Source: DATKAS01 sp963773315 (GTDB lineage Bacteria > Actinomycetota > Acidimicrobiia > Acidimicrobiales > DATKAS01). Taken from it: DNA of 64,000 nucleotides. The notes beneath the pieces were generated by a model. That model had not been told where the DNA came from. It made no database searches and was given only the letters and a program-made list of their open reading frames with translations. The translations under genes were made by a program, and so were the position numbers. Location of the stretch: contig CAVZAF010000003.1 of NCBI GenBank assembly GCA_963773315.1, positions 345,371 to 409,370 on the forward strand. The letters run 5' to 3'. Of this stretch, positions 36,159 to 45,676 are shown one piece after another. Each line of letters opens with the position of its first letter. Positions within the stretch are counted from its first letter, which is position 1.

Positions 36159-36833
36159 TCAGCGGCCGAGGCGAAGGATGTAGCCGAAGCCCCTGACGGT
36201 GTGCAGGAGCTTGGGATCGACGTGGTCGACCTTGCGTCGGAGGTAGCCGACGTAGGTGTCGACCACGTTGGTCCCTTCCTCCTCGTCGCGATGCCAGACC
36301 GCGTCGAGCAGCTCGGCGCGGGAGACGACCCGTTCGGCATGCTCGAGGAAGTAGCGGAGCAGGCGGTATTCGGTGGGCGACAACGACACCGGGATCCCAC
36401 CTCGAGTCACGAGGTGGGCCTCTACGTTGAGCACGAGGTCGGCGTAGACGAGCCGGCCGGCGGTCGGCGGCGGTCCCGCCCTGCGCATCACCACTCGCAG
36501 ACGGGCGACCAGCTCCTCGAGGTCGACGGGCTTCGGGATGTAGTCGTCGGCCCCGGCCGCGATCCCCCGCACCCTGTCTTCGACGCTCGCCCGGCCGCTG
36601 AGGAACACGAGCGGCGTCGTGTCGCCCGAGCTGCGCAGCCGCCGGCACACTTCGAACCCGTCGATGTCCGCGAGGTCCACCTCGAGCAGCACTGCGTCGA
36701 CGGATGGATCGGCGGCTGCGGTGAGTGCGAGGCGACCAGTCCTGACTGTCTGCACGTCGAAGCCGTGGAACTGCAACGCCGCCTCGAGGGTGGTGTCGCG
36801 GTCGTCGACGAGGAGCACCGTCGCGCCAGCCAT
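36159..36833 (-). CDS. OmpR-like response regulator with Glu at the phosphoacceptor site
   Basis: 224 residues from ATG 36833. The receiver begins ATVLLVDDRDTTLEAALQFH with the acidic pair DD, but the phosphoacceptor strand reads AVLLEVDLADIDGFEVCRRL: Glu stands where Asp (LLDV) is normal. The Thr/Ser and Lys positions are usual (FLSGRA, YIPKPVDL). The winged helix has LSPTEYRLLRYFLEHAERVV and VVDTYVGYLRRKVDHVDPKL, then TVRGFGYILR. A Glu can mimic phosphorylation, so this regulator may be constitutively active; that is inference. Convergent with the peroxidase gene, 22 bp apart. Confidence 0.88.
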   Translation of the reverse strand: MAGATVLLVDDRDTTLEAALQFHGFDVQTVRTGRLALTAAADPSVDAVLLEVDLADIDGFEVCRRLRSSGDTTPLVFLSGRASVEDRVRGIAAGADDYIPKPVDLEELVARLRVVMRRAGPPPTAGRLVYADLVLNVEAHLVTRGGIPVSLSPTEYRLLRYFLEHAERVVSRAELLDAVWHRDEEEGTNVVDTYVGYLRRKVDHVDPKLLHTVRGFGYILRLGR

Positions 36834-36904
36834 GGCGACTCCACCTTGGCACGTACCCTGGAGCCCGTGAGGAGGCGACCGTCGCGCGGCACGCTGACCT
36901 GGGC

Positions 36905-37853
36905 ATGAGCGAGCTCGTGATGGCAGCCGTGCAAGCCGCACCGGTGTTCCTCGACCCGGCCGCCTCCGCCGAGAAAGCCTGCCGCCTGATCGAAGAGGCC
37001 GCCTCACAAGGTGCCGACCTCGTGGCGTTCAGCGAGACATGGCTGCCGGGCTATCCACGCTGGATCAACGCGCCGATCTCCGGTCGGGCTGAAGCGTGAG
37101 CTCGGCGGCCGCTACCTCGCGGCGTCGGTCACTGTGCCGGGCCCCGAGGTCGACCAGGTGTGCGCGGCAGCACGCGCCGTGCCGGTGTGGACGTCGTCAT
37201 CGGCGTGGCCGAGCTCGATCCCGTGTCACGTGGCACCACCTACTGCACCCTCGTGTTCATCAGCGCCGACGGCGACATCCTCGGCACCCATCGCAAGCTC
37301 AAGCCCACCTACGGCGAACGCTTCGCGTGGGGCGAGGGCGACGGAAGCGGCCTGCGCGTGCATGATCGGCCGTACGCGCGGATCAGCGGGTTGAATTGCT
37401 GGGAGCACAACATGGTGCTGCCTGGCTACGCACTGATGGCGCAGGGCACCCAGCTGCACGTCGCGGCGTTCCCCGGTTACGAAAGTGCGAGCGGTGGCAC
37501 CCGCCAGACGCTCCTCTCGCGTGCATTCGCATCGCAGGCAGCCGCGTACGTGATGCTCGTCGGCGGCATCCTGTCGGCGGACGACATCTCCGACCCCGTG
37601 GTGCGCGGAGGCCGTCGCGACGCTCGAGCCCTTGACCGGCGACAGCTGCATCATCGATCCGACCGGCGAGGTGATCGCCGGCCCGTGCTCGGGCGAGGAG
37701 ATCCTCCTCGCGAAGGGATCGCTCGCGCTCGTGCACACCGCGAAGGCGCTGTGCGACGTCGGCGGTCACTACTCGCGACCCGACGTGCTCAGGCTCACGA
37801 TCAACCGAGCACCCGCGCGGCGCCTCGTCGAAGTCGACGACGACACCGACTAG
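36905..37853 (+). CDS. Nitrilase-family amidohydrolase, frameshifted
   Basis: About 315 residues when joined. The catalytic triad is clear: Glu in VAFSETWLPGYPRW, Lys in THRKLKPTYGERFAWGEGDG, and Cys in RISGLNCWEHNMVLPGYALM. The motif set (ETWLPGYP, CWEH) is that of true nitrilases, which convert nitriles to carboxylates, rather than of carbamoylases. Frames change near 37,095, 37,180 and 37,610; the final part DSCIIDPTGEVIAGPCSGEE ends at 37,853. Divergent from the response regulator with 71 bp between starts. Confidence 0.85.
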
Positions 37854-38989
37854 GTCGACTCGCTCGCGTCGTCCGCGTCGTCGGCCCGTTGCGCCCTCTG
37901 GCGGAGCCACAGCAGAGCCCCACCGGCGGCGGCAGTCGCGGCTGCGATCGGGATCGCCGCAGGTAGGCCACCGTCACCCCCGCCCCTGTTGGCTGGCGCG
38001 GCCTCGCCACGCGCCGGCGCAGCGGACGTGGTCGTTGCTGGCCGCGTAGCCGTCGTGGCCGGCTGTGTGGTGGTAGTCGCCGGTTCCGTTGTCGTCGTCG
38101 ATGGCACTGTCGTCGAAGTCGCGGGCTGGGTAGTCGTGGTCGCGGGCTCTGTCGTAGTGGTCGCGGGCTGCGTCGTCGCGGGCTGGGTCGTGGTGGGAGC
38201 GGCGGTCGTCGGCGGCGCGGTCGTCGGCGGCGCGGTCGTCGCGGGAGCCGTGATGGGCGCCGGCGGCACTCCACCGCGAAGCTCCTGCACGGCGCCCTGC
38301 ATCTGGTTGCGCACATAGGGATAGAAGGCATTGCCCGGGCATGCCGTCGTCGACATCTCCCGATGGCCGGCGATCGTCGACGTCGTGACCCGGGCTCCCG
38401 CGGGCCACTTGTTCGAGCCCCTCGACACGAAGGAGACCTTCGCTCCTGCGGAGGTGTCGATCGAGTAGCGCTGCGCGAGCCAGGCGAGGGTGCGGTTGCC
38501 CGCGTCGAGGGCGGCAGGCGTCGGCGTCACGGATGTGAAGTCGCCGATGAAGCACACGAGCTGATCGAAGCCCTGACTGCCCCCTGTCGCGTCAGCGGCG
38601 ACCGGCCCGGCGAGGCTGCCCGCACGCCCTTCCCAGACGCCGCCCTCGCGGTCGACGAGGAAGTTGTAGGCGATGTCGTGCCACCCCTTCGGGCCAGTGT
38701 GGAACGCGTACATCGCGGCCAGGATCGAAGGCACCTGCGCGGCGGTGTGCTCGGTGTTCTCCGCGGTGTGGTGCACGAGCAGGAAGCGCACCTCTTCGGC
38801 CGCGAGGGGTCCCGTGGGCGGCCCCGGCGCCCACGAGTCACGCGGGAAGATCTCGAGCCCGGGGGCGACCGGTACCGGAGCCCGCGGCGAGACGACACGA
38901 CCGAGGTCGACTCGCGGCACGACTGCTGCCGCTACCCCCGCCGCGAGCAGTCCGCGACGTGTGAGGCGCGGCTGACGCTCCTCAGGCAT
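37850..38989 (-). CDS. Exported peptidoglycan amidase (Amidase_2/PGRP) with Thr-Pro stalk
   Basis: 379 residues from ATG 38989. A twin-arginine-type signal (RLTRRGLLAAGVAAAVVPRV) leads to an N-acetylmuramoyl-L-alanine amidase domain: EEVRFLLVHHTAENTEH (zinc His), GWHDIAYNFLVDREGGVWEG, and STIAGHREMSTTACPGNAFY (second His and Cys). A ~100-residue low-complexity Thr/Pro/Ala stalk (roughly 38,240 down to 38,010) and a C-terminal helix (AAIPIAAATAAAGGALLWLR) with basic tail suggest surface anchoring. It cuts the amide between MurNAc and the stem peptide. Confidence 0.88.
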   Translation of the reverse strand: MPEERQPRLTRRGLLAAGVAAAVVPRVDLGRVVSPRAPVPVAPGLEIFPRDSWAPGPPTGPLAAEEVRFLLVHHTAENTEHTAAQVPSILAAMYAFHTGPKGWHDIAYNFLVDREGGVWEGRAGSLAGPVAADATGGSQGFDQLVCFIGDFTSVTPTPAALDAGNRTLAWLAQRYSIDTSAGAKVSFVSRGSNKWPAGARVTTSTIAGHREMSTTACPGNAFYPYVRNQMQGAVQELRGGVPPAPITAPATTAPPTTAPPTTAAPTTTQPATTQPATTTTEPATTTTQPATSTTVPSTTTTEPATTTTQPATTATRPATTTSAAPARGEAAPANRGGGDGGLPAAIPIAAATAAAGGALLWLRQRAQRADDADDASEST

Positions 38990-39027
38990 GTGTGCAACGG
39001 TACGCACCGCGACATGAGGAGGAGCAC

Positions 39028-40418
39028 ATGGGCGTCACGGGACCCATCACCGGCGGCGAGCACGGCTGGGCATTCGGAGGCCCGTTGCTCGACTTCGCAG
39101 CGCTCGGGTACTCGAGCGAGGAGTACTTCCTCGACGGCACCGCGAGCCGCTACGCGCCGAAGGCAGGCACCGAGCTCGACCGCGACGGGAAGTGGGACGT
39201 CGAGCCGTGTGAGTCCGCGCCGTTCAACACCCGGTTCGTGGTGTACCGGCCGCTCGACGCAACGAAGTTCAACGGCACCGCGATCGTCTCGTGGAACAAC
39301 GTGAGCGCGGGCCACGACCTGTTCGGCGGCGACAGCCGTGAGCTCATCGAGGGCGGCTACGCGTTCGTGGGCGTCACGACGCAACGAGTCGGCGTGCATG
39401 GCATCGCTCCGATGAACCTCGGCCTCGTCGACTGGGACAAAGCTCGCTACGGCTCGCTCTCGATCTCGAGCGACGACTACTCGTTCGACATCTTCACTCA
39501 GGCCGCGCGCGTCATCGGGCCCGATCGACCGCGCGACGGCATCGACCCGATGGGCGGCCTCGATGTCCGCCATCTCGTCGGGCTCGGCGCGTCACAGTCG
39601 GCGGGGCGGCTCGGCACCTATGTGAACGCGATCCACCCGCTGACCCACGCCTTCGACGGCTACCTGTTGCAGATCTACTTCGGGGCTGGCTCGCCGCTCG
39701 AGGTCGGAGAGTTCGTGGTGAACCTCAACGACCCCGACATGGGCAACGAAGGCAACCGGAGGCTGCGTCTGCGCGGCTCGAACCTCGTCCGCGACGACCT
39801 CGACGTCCCGGTGATGATCGTGAACTCCGAGCTCGAGGCCATTGCCTGCTACCCCGTGCGGCAGCCCGACACCGATCGCCTCCGTTGGTGGGAGTCGGCG
39901 GGCACCTGCCACGTGTCCGAGCAGGGCCAGGGCGCTCGGTCGCCGAAGTACGTGCGCGACTTCGGCGCTCCGATGGCGGTCGCGCCGGGCATCAACCGCA
40001 TCCCCATGATCCCGCTCTTCGACGCCTCGATGAAGCAGATGCACGAGTGGATCAACGGTGGCCCGCCTCCCGCCGACCCAGCCCAGGATCGAGTTCGCGG
40101 GCGATCCCGCCGAGATCGTGCGAGACGCCGACGGCATCGCAAAGGGCGGCATCCGCCTGCCGCAGGTCGAGGTGCCGATCGCCACGAACAGCGCGATCCC
40201 CCGCGTGGCCGACATCTTCGGGATCCTCGGCGGCTCGTCGCACCCGTTCAGTCGCGACGACCTCATCGCTCGGTACGGCGATCGCGCCCAGTTCCTCGCG
40301 AGGTTCGAAGCCGCCGCGAAGCAGGCGGAGGCGAGTGGGGTCCTGCTCGCGCGGGACGTGCGGGCGCTCGCTCGACGAGGCCGCGGCCTCGTGGGACGCG
40401 GTGGTCGGCCTCGGCTAG
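39028..40418 (+). CDS. Alpha/beta-hydrolase-domain protein (Abhydrolase_10-like), frameshifted
   Basis: About 463 residues when joined. Preceded by GAGGAGG, it begins MGVTGPITGGEHGWAFGGPL. A nucleophile elbow GLGASQSAGRLGTYVNAIHP (~191-210, GxSxSxG) and the surrounding pattern match the alpha/beta hydrolase domain family PF20091. Frames shift near 40,080 (to PRIEFAGDPAEIVRDADGIA) and 40,365 (to SLDEAAASWDAVVGLG, stop 40,418). The substrate is unknown; probably an esterase. The last 4 bp overlap the convergent sigma-like gene. Confidence 0.75.
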
Positions 40419-40894
40419 CGGCCCAGCCGCTCTGAGATCCGGCGGAGCGCCACCGACACGATCGACGGCGAGACCCCGAGCCCGGCCGCGACCTCGCGGC
40501 CCGTGAAGCCCGAGGCGAGCCGCAAGGTGATCACCTGATCGCGGGGTCGCAGGCGGTGAAGCTTGCGAGCGAGCAGGTCGGCGGCCTCGACGACCTCGTA
40601 GCCGGGCTCAACGCCAGGCTGCTCGATGTCCTCCGGTGCGACGGGCACGACGTTGACGCGGGTGCGTCGACGCCAGCCGGTCAGTCGCCGGAGCTCGTCG
40701 AGCGCAGCCCCCCGGCCGACCGCGTACGCCTTCGAGGGATCTCGACGGATGCGAGGCCAGTGGCGTGCGAGTCGCTCGAGCGCGGCGGCCTCGCACTCCT
40801 CGGCGATCCACCCTCGTACCCCGACAGAGCGAGCGCCGGCGATCGCCGACGCCATCGCGTCCGTGAAGTCAGGTCGGTGGTTCTGGTGGTCCAA
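40415..40894 (-). CDS. Sigma-70-like (region 4) regulator
   Basis: 159 residues. The C-terminal part, KLHRLRPRDQVITLRLASGF, then TGREVAAGLGVSPSIVSVAL, is a sigma region 4 helix-turn-helix (recognition helix SPSIVSVALRRISERLG). The N-terminal half (IAEECEAAALERLARHWPRI, SKAYAVGRGAALDELRRLTG) resembles a reduced region 2. The length fits small ECF-like or orphan sigma factors. No anti-sigma gene lies beside it. A 13-bp palindrome lies ~130 bp upstream. Confidence 0.7.
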   Translation of the reverse strand: MDHQNHRPDFTDAMASAIAGARSVGVRGWIAEECEAAALERLARHWPRIRRDPSKAYAVGRGAALDELRRLTGWRRRTRVNVVPVAPEDIEQPGVEPGYEVVEAADLLARKLHRLRPRDQVITLRLASGFTGREVAAGLGVSPSIVSVALRRISERLGR

Positions 40895-41023
40895 AGCGGC
40901 CCCCCTGTGTTGCCGCCCGGACCGCCATCAGGATCTCCATCAAGGCGCAGACGGTAGCGGGCCGTTTCAGGGTCTTCTGTGATCCTTTGATAACTGCAGG
41001 TCAGCCCTGTGGACAATCGACTC

Positions 41024-41036
41024 TTCCGTAACGGAA
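41024..41036. promoter_or_regulatory. Perfect palindrome upstream of the sigma-like gene
   Basis: TTCCGTAACGGAA is a perfect 13-bp palindrome in the 152-bp gap between the stop of the flavin monooxygenase (41,047) and the start of the sigma-like gene (40,894). On the minus strand it is followed by TTGTCC and, 17 bp later, TTATCA, a possible promoter. An operator role is inferred. Confidence 0.4.
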
Positions 41037-41046
41037 CCGCAATATG

Positions 41047-42608
41047 TCACCCGGCGAGGGCGACCTCGACAGCCGCGCGCAGGGCAGCGACGCAGTCGTC
41101 GACGACGTCAGCCGAGCGCCACGCGACGAACCCATCCGGGCGCACCAGGGCTGCGCCGGCATCGCCGATGCCATACGCGTCGGCGAAGCCTTCGACCTCG
41201 ATCTCCTCGCCGACGGCGCCCACGCGCGCGGCCGCGTCGAGCCACGCGCTGCGGCGCGGAGAGGCCAGCACGACGAATGCGGTGCCGAAGAGGTCGAGCG
41301 TGGAGATGCGTCGCCCGTCGCGCTCGATCCACAGGTGTGGGGCGCGAGTGCCAGGCATGCCGCGCGTCGCGCGCGGGTCTTCGTGCACGGTCTCGCCGTT
41401 GCCGTAGACGTAGCCGAGCTCGATCTCGAGGTCCGCGACGAGAGGCTGGTAGTCAGTGGCACCGAGGTACGTCGCGGTGCGGGTCACGTAGCGCGTATAG
41501 GCCTGCTCGACGGTGAGGCGCCCGACGGGCCGTCGTTCGCGACTGTACGAAGCGAGGAGTCGCTCCCCCGCCTCGCCTCGCACCGCCCACGCGAGCTTCC
41601 ACGCGAGGTCGTACGCGTCGTGGATGCCGGTGTTGCCTCCGAACCCACCGTTCGGCGGCATGACGTGAGCCGCGTCGCCGACGAGGAACACCCGACCGTC
41701 GGAATAGCACGCAGCGACGTCGGAGCTCGCCCGCCATCGCGCGACACCGTCGATCTGCACGGGAAGGTCGGGTACGCCTGCAGCGGCGCGCACGAGCGAC
41801 ACGAGCGTCGCCTCGCTCGTGTCCTTGGCCGCGTCGGCGATGTCGGGATTGGTCGCAGGATCACCGATCGTGTTGACGACGAGGAAGCCGCGCTGGCAGT
41901 CCTTGTCGACCCGGAAGAACCCGCCCATCGTCTCGTTGCTGATGTAGATGACACTGAGCGGCTTGCCGAGCAGCTGCGGCGCGAGATCGGCCGTGAAGTA
42001 GATCGTCATGCTGTTCGAGAACACGCCGCGACCCTCGAATGCGATGCCCAGCGACTCGCGCACCGGGCTGTGCGCGCCTTCGGCCGCGACCAGGTACTGC
42101 GTGCGGATCTCCTGGGTCGCACCATCATCCACGTCGGCGACCGTCACCGTGACGCCGTCCTCGTCCTGGCCGAAGCCGACGACCTCACTGCCCTCGACGA
42201 CCTCGGCGCCGACGGCCTTGGCGCGGTTGCGCAGGATCGGCTCGAGGCCGCGCTGGCTGATGAACAGTCGCCGGCACGGGCTCAGTGCGTCGTCGACTCC
42301 GACGTTGAGCCCGGGGATGATGTCGGCCAGCTTCCGCCCCGCCAAGGTGTCCATGCTGATGATCGCGCCCTCGGGGAGGAACTCCTTCTCGGACTGCGAC
42401 TTCACTTCGTCTTCGATGCCCGCGGCGCGGAACAGCTCGATCGTGCGGAGATGGAAGTGGGCCGCCCGCGGCAGCGGCGATCCGCCGCGGAGTCGCTCGA
42501 CCACGAGCGATGGCACGCCGTGCTGCGCGAGGAACATCGCCGTGGAGAGTCCCACGAGCCCTCCGCCGGAGATGACGACTGGGTGTTCAGCGATGTTTTC
42601 TCAGTCAC
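41047..42608 (-). CDS. FAD-dependent aromatic hydroxylase (PheA/TfdB-type)
   Basis: About 520 residues. From GTG 42608 the frame reads VTEKTSLN, and after a shift near 42,590 it continues PVVISGGGLVGLSTAMFLAQ, the FAD motif. DGRVFLVGDAAHVMPPNGGF (~285-304) is the second FAD motif of class A flavin monooxygenases, followed by GGNTGIHDAYDLAWKLAWAV. The C-terminal thioredoxin-like domain (WLDAAARVGAVGEEIEVEGF) is typical of phenol 2-monooxygenase-like enzymes. It overlaps the upstream hydrolase stop (GTGA) and is the last gene of a three-gene degradation operon. Confidence 0.85.
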
Positions 42609-43429
42609 ACCCCGAAGAATCGCGCGATCACACCGGCCACGTCGCCTGGCTGCTCGTAGGGCACCATGTGCCCTGCATCGGGGATGATCTCGAGCTCTGC
42701 ACCGTCGATCGCGGCGCGCCACGCCTCGATGTAGGGCTGCGGCACGTACCGGTCGTCGTCTCCCCACACGAGCAGCGTCGGGTTCGTGATGCGATACAGC
42801 CGCTTCGCGACCTTGCGATCGGGGATCGGGAACAGCACCTTGCCGGCGGTGCCGAGCCGCCGGTTGTTCGCGATCAGGAACGTCTTGATCGCCTCGGTGT
42901 CGTTGAAGTCGAGGCCCCCGGCCAGGAGTGCAGTGCCCGCGGCGGCATCGTGGAACAGCAGCGGCGGGAACTCAAAGGGGAGCAGCGAGAAGATGTCGGT
43001 GATCGGATGGTCGTCGAGCCAGAGACCGAGCGGAGCGATCAGCACGAGCTTGCTGTAGAGCCCGGGCGCGGTCGCGGCCATCTCAGCCGCGACCATGCCG
43101 CCCATCGAGTGGCCGATGAGGTGCGGCTTGTGCAGGCCGAGCGCCTCGATGATGTCGGCGCCGTGCAGCGCGAAGTCCTGCATGTCTTCGAGCTTCTCCT
43201 CGCCGCCTTGCTCGCCGTAGCCGGGCCAGATCGGCGCGTAGACCGCGAAGTGCGACGAGAGTGCGCCGAGCATCGGCTCGTTCGCGAGATGGCCGGTGGC
43301 GCCGTGGAAGCTCACGACCGACCCTTCCGCCTGACCCGACGCCGGCGCGCCGACGAGCACCTCGCAGGTGATGCCGCGACGAGTGGTGATCGTGGTGCGC
43401 TCGAGCAGAGGCGACGTGACGTCGGTCAT
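42605..43429 (-). CDS. Alpha/beta hydrolase
   Basis: 274 residues from ATG 43429. The nucleophile elbow GHSMGGMVAAEMAATAPGLY (~109-128), the acid WGDDDRYVPQPYIEAWRAA and the final His in IIPDAGHMVPYEQPGDVAGV form the catalytic triad. The fold resembles meta-cleavage-product hydrolases and related C-C or ester hydrolases. Both ends overlap their neighbours by 4 bp (ATGA, GTGA), so it is translated with the LLM oxidoreductase and the aromatic hydroxylase, suggesting a shared substrate chain. Confidence 0.88.
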   Translation of the reverse strand: MTDVTSPLLERTTITTRRGITCEVLVGAPASGQAEGSVVSFHGATGHLANEPMLGALSSHFAVYAPIWPGYGEQGGEEKLEDMQDFALHGADIIEALGLHKPHLIGHSMGGMVAAEMAATAPGLYSKLVLIAPLGLWLDDHPITDIFSLLPFEFPPLLFHDAAAGTALLAGGLDFNDTEAIKTFLIANNRRLGTAGKVLFPIPDRKVAKRLYRITNPTLLVWGDDDRYVPQPYIEAWRAAIDGAELEIIPDAGHMVPYEQPGDVAGVIARFFGV

Positions 43430-44689
43430 CGCGGGATGTCCGCGTGGCGACGCGCGTCGGCGAACGTCTCGTCGGCGTGCACGCGCTCCTCGTACGGATG
43501 GATCCACCAACGGTCGTCACCCTCGTGCTCGGGCCACATGTTCCGCAGGCTCGGCATCACCTTCTCGGCGAACAGCTGGGTCGAGTAGCGCGTCTTCCAG
43601 TCGGGCTGGTTGCCGTTGTGCATCAGGCAGAAGACGTGGCCGAGCCGCAGCGACGTGATCATGTCCTCCATCCGCTCGCGCACGGTGTCGGGGCCTCCCG
43701 CGATCACGAACCCCCCGTCGACGAGGTCCTTCCACGTCAGCTTGGTGAACTTCTCGCGGATCTCGGCGCGGAACTGGTCGAGCACACCCGCCTTGATCGT
43801 CGAGATCGTGCGATACCCCGGAGGATCGGAGAACCCCGGGTACACATGGAGGCACCGGTTGAAGAAGTAGAGGATGTGCTCGGCGTAGAGCTTTTCGGCT
43901 TCTGCATCGGTGTCGGCGACCGCGATGATCTGCGCGAAACGCGGCGCGGTAAGGGGAGTCGTCCTTGTCACGCTCTGCGACACGCTCCCAGTACCCGTCG
44001 AGGAGCTTCTTCCCGGCGAGGTACCCGCCGAAGCTGAGGTACGAGTAGTTGTAGTCGTAGTCGAGGCAGAAGTCCCACGTCTCGATCGAGCCGCCGCCCG
44101 GGATGTAGATCGGCGGGTGCGGCTGCTGGATCGGCCGCGGCCAGATGTTGACGTAGCGCAGCTGGGTGTACTTGCCGTTGAACGCGAACGGCTCGGGCTC
44201 GGACCACGCCTTCATGATCAGCTCGTGGGCCTCGCGGTACTTGTCACGCGTGAGCGCGGGGATCTGGCCGTAGCAGAAGTTCGTGTCCATCGGCGTGCCG
44301 ACCGGGAAGCCGGCGACGAGCCGACCGCCGCTGATGCAGTCGAGCATCGCGAACTCTTCGGCGACCCGGACCGGCGGGTTGTAGAGCGCGATCGAGTTGC
44401 CGATGACGCAGATCGCAGCGCGACTGGTTCTGCGTGCGAGCCCCGCAGCGATGATGTTCGGGCTCGGCATGATGCCGTAGCCGTTCTGGTGATGCTCGTT
44501 GACGCCGATGCCGTCGAACCCGACCGACTCGGCGTACTCGAGCTGGTCCATGTACTCGTTGTAGACGCGGTTCGAGACCTTCGGGTCGAACAGGCGGCTC
44601 GGGATGTCGACCCAGACCGAGCGCTCGGTCTGGCGGAAGTCGTCCGGCATCAGAGGCCACGGCATGAGGTTGAACCAGGTGAACTTCAC
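43426..44689 (-). CDS. LLM-class flavin-dependent monooxygenase, frameshifted
   Basis: About 420 residues from GTG 44689 (VKFTWFNLMPWPLMPDDFRQ). Luciferase-like TIM barrel features: GFDGIGVNEHHQNGYGIMPS (~48-67), NPPVRVAEEFAMLDCISGGR, LVAGFPVGTPMDTNF. A shift near 43,955 leads to FAQIIAVADTDAEAEKLYAE and FVIAGGPDTVRERMEDMITS. These enzymes oxidise organic substrates with FMN or F420. It is the first gene of the operon with the hydrolase and the flavin hydroxylase. Its start is 3 bp from the divergent SDR start. Confidence 0.85.
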
Positions 44690-44691
44690 AG

Positions 44692-45660
44692 TTGCACCGT
44701 ACAACTACCCGCGACGAGGCTACGGAGATCGACATCCCCTCCCAGACCGGCAAGCTCGCCGTCGTCACCGGCGCGAACAGCGGCATCGGCCTCGAGACCG
44801 CGCGCCGTCTCGCGCTCGCCGGCGCCGACGTGGTGCTCGCCGTCCGCTCCGTCGACAAGGGCAACCGCGCGGCCGACGACATCCGCTCGACGGCACCCGA
44901 GGCGACGGTCGGCCTCACAGCGCTCGACCTCGCGAGCCTCGCCTCGATCGAGGCGTGCGCCGCGTCGATGCTCGCCGACGGCCGGCCGATCGACCTGTTG
45001 ATCAACAACGCAGGCGTGATGGCTGTGCCGAAGCGCCACACGACTGCAGATGGGTTCGAGCTGCAGCTGGGGACGAACCACCTCGGGCACTTCGCACTGA
45101 CCGGCCGGCTCCTTCCGCTCTTGCGAGCCGCGGCCACGGCGCGCGTCACGACGGTGAGCAGCGGGGCGCACCTCATGGGCGCGATCCACTTCGACGACTT
45201 GCAGCTCGAGCGCGGCTACCGCGCATGGACCGCGTACTCGCAGTCGAAGCTCGCCAACCTCCTGTTCGCACAGCAGCTCGAACGGCTCAGCAGAGCCAAC
45301 GGATGGGGGATCCTCAGTGACGCCGCCCACCCGGGCTCGACGCGGACGAACCTCCAGAGCAGCGGCCCGAGCTTGGGGCAGGAGGGCAGCCTGCGCAGCA
45401 GGATGATCGAAGTGCCCATGCGACTTCCCGGGGTGTCACAAGACGCGCCGAGCGGTGCGCTACCCACCCTCTATGCAGCGACGAGCCCTGACGCCGTCGG
45501 CGACGGCTACTACGGACCGAACGGGTTCATGGAGATGACCGGTCGGGGCGTGACGACGGCCCGGCGCTCGAAGCGGGCGCGTGACGCCGACGCTGCAGTG
45601 CGGCTCTGGTCGATGTCCGAGGCCCTCACCGGAGTGCGCTACCCGTCGAGCGCGACATGA
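44692..45660 (+). CDS. Short-chain dehydrogenase/reductase
   Basis: 322 residues from TTG 44692 if the first start is used. Motifs: KLAVVTGANSGIGLETARRL (~21-40, NAD(P) TGxxxGIG), LLINNAGVMAVPKRHTTADG (NNAG), VTTVSSGAHL with the catalytic Ser, and the YSQSK variant of YxxxK in RAWTAYSQSKLANLLFAQQL. The pattern fits the retinol-dehydrogenase/WWOX-like subgroup. Substrate unknown. It is divergent from the LLM gene with start codons only 3 bp apart, so they share a very short regulatory space or begin further inside. Confidence 0.88.
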   Translation: MHRTTTRDEATEIDIPSQTGKLAVVTGANSGIGLETARRLALAGADVVLAVRSVDKGNRAADDIRSTAPEATVGLTALDLASLASIEACAASMLADGRPIDLLINNAGVMAVPKRHTTADGFELQLGTNHLGHFALTGRLLPLLRAAATARVTTVSSGAHLMGAIHFDDLQLERGYRAWTAYSQSKLANLLFAQQLERLSRANGWGILSDAAHPGSTRTNLQSSGPSLGQEGSLRSRMIEVPMRLPGVSQDAPSGALPTLYAATSPDAVGDGYYGPNGFMEMTGRGVTTARRSKRARDADAAVRLWSMSEALTGVRYPSSAT

Positions 45661-45676
45661 CGGAGCAGTACGCCTG

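Noticed and set aside
38000..38270. Thr/Pro-coding low-complexity DNA as a mobile or regulatory repeat
   Set aside because: It is in frame within the amidase gene and encodes the stalk between the catalytic domain and the membrane anchor.
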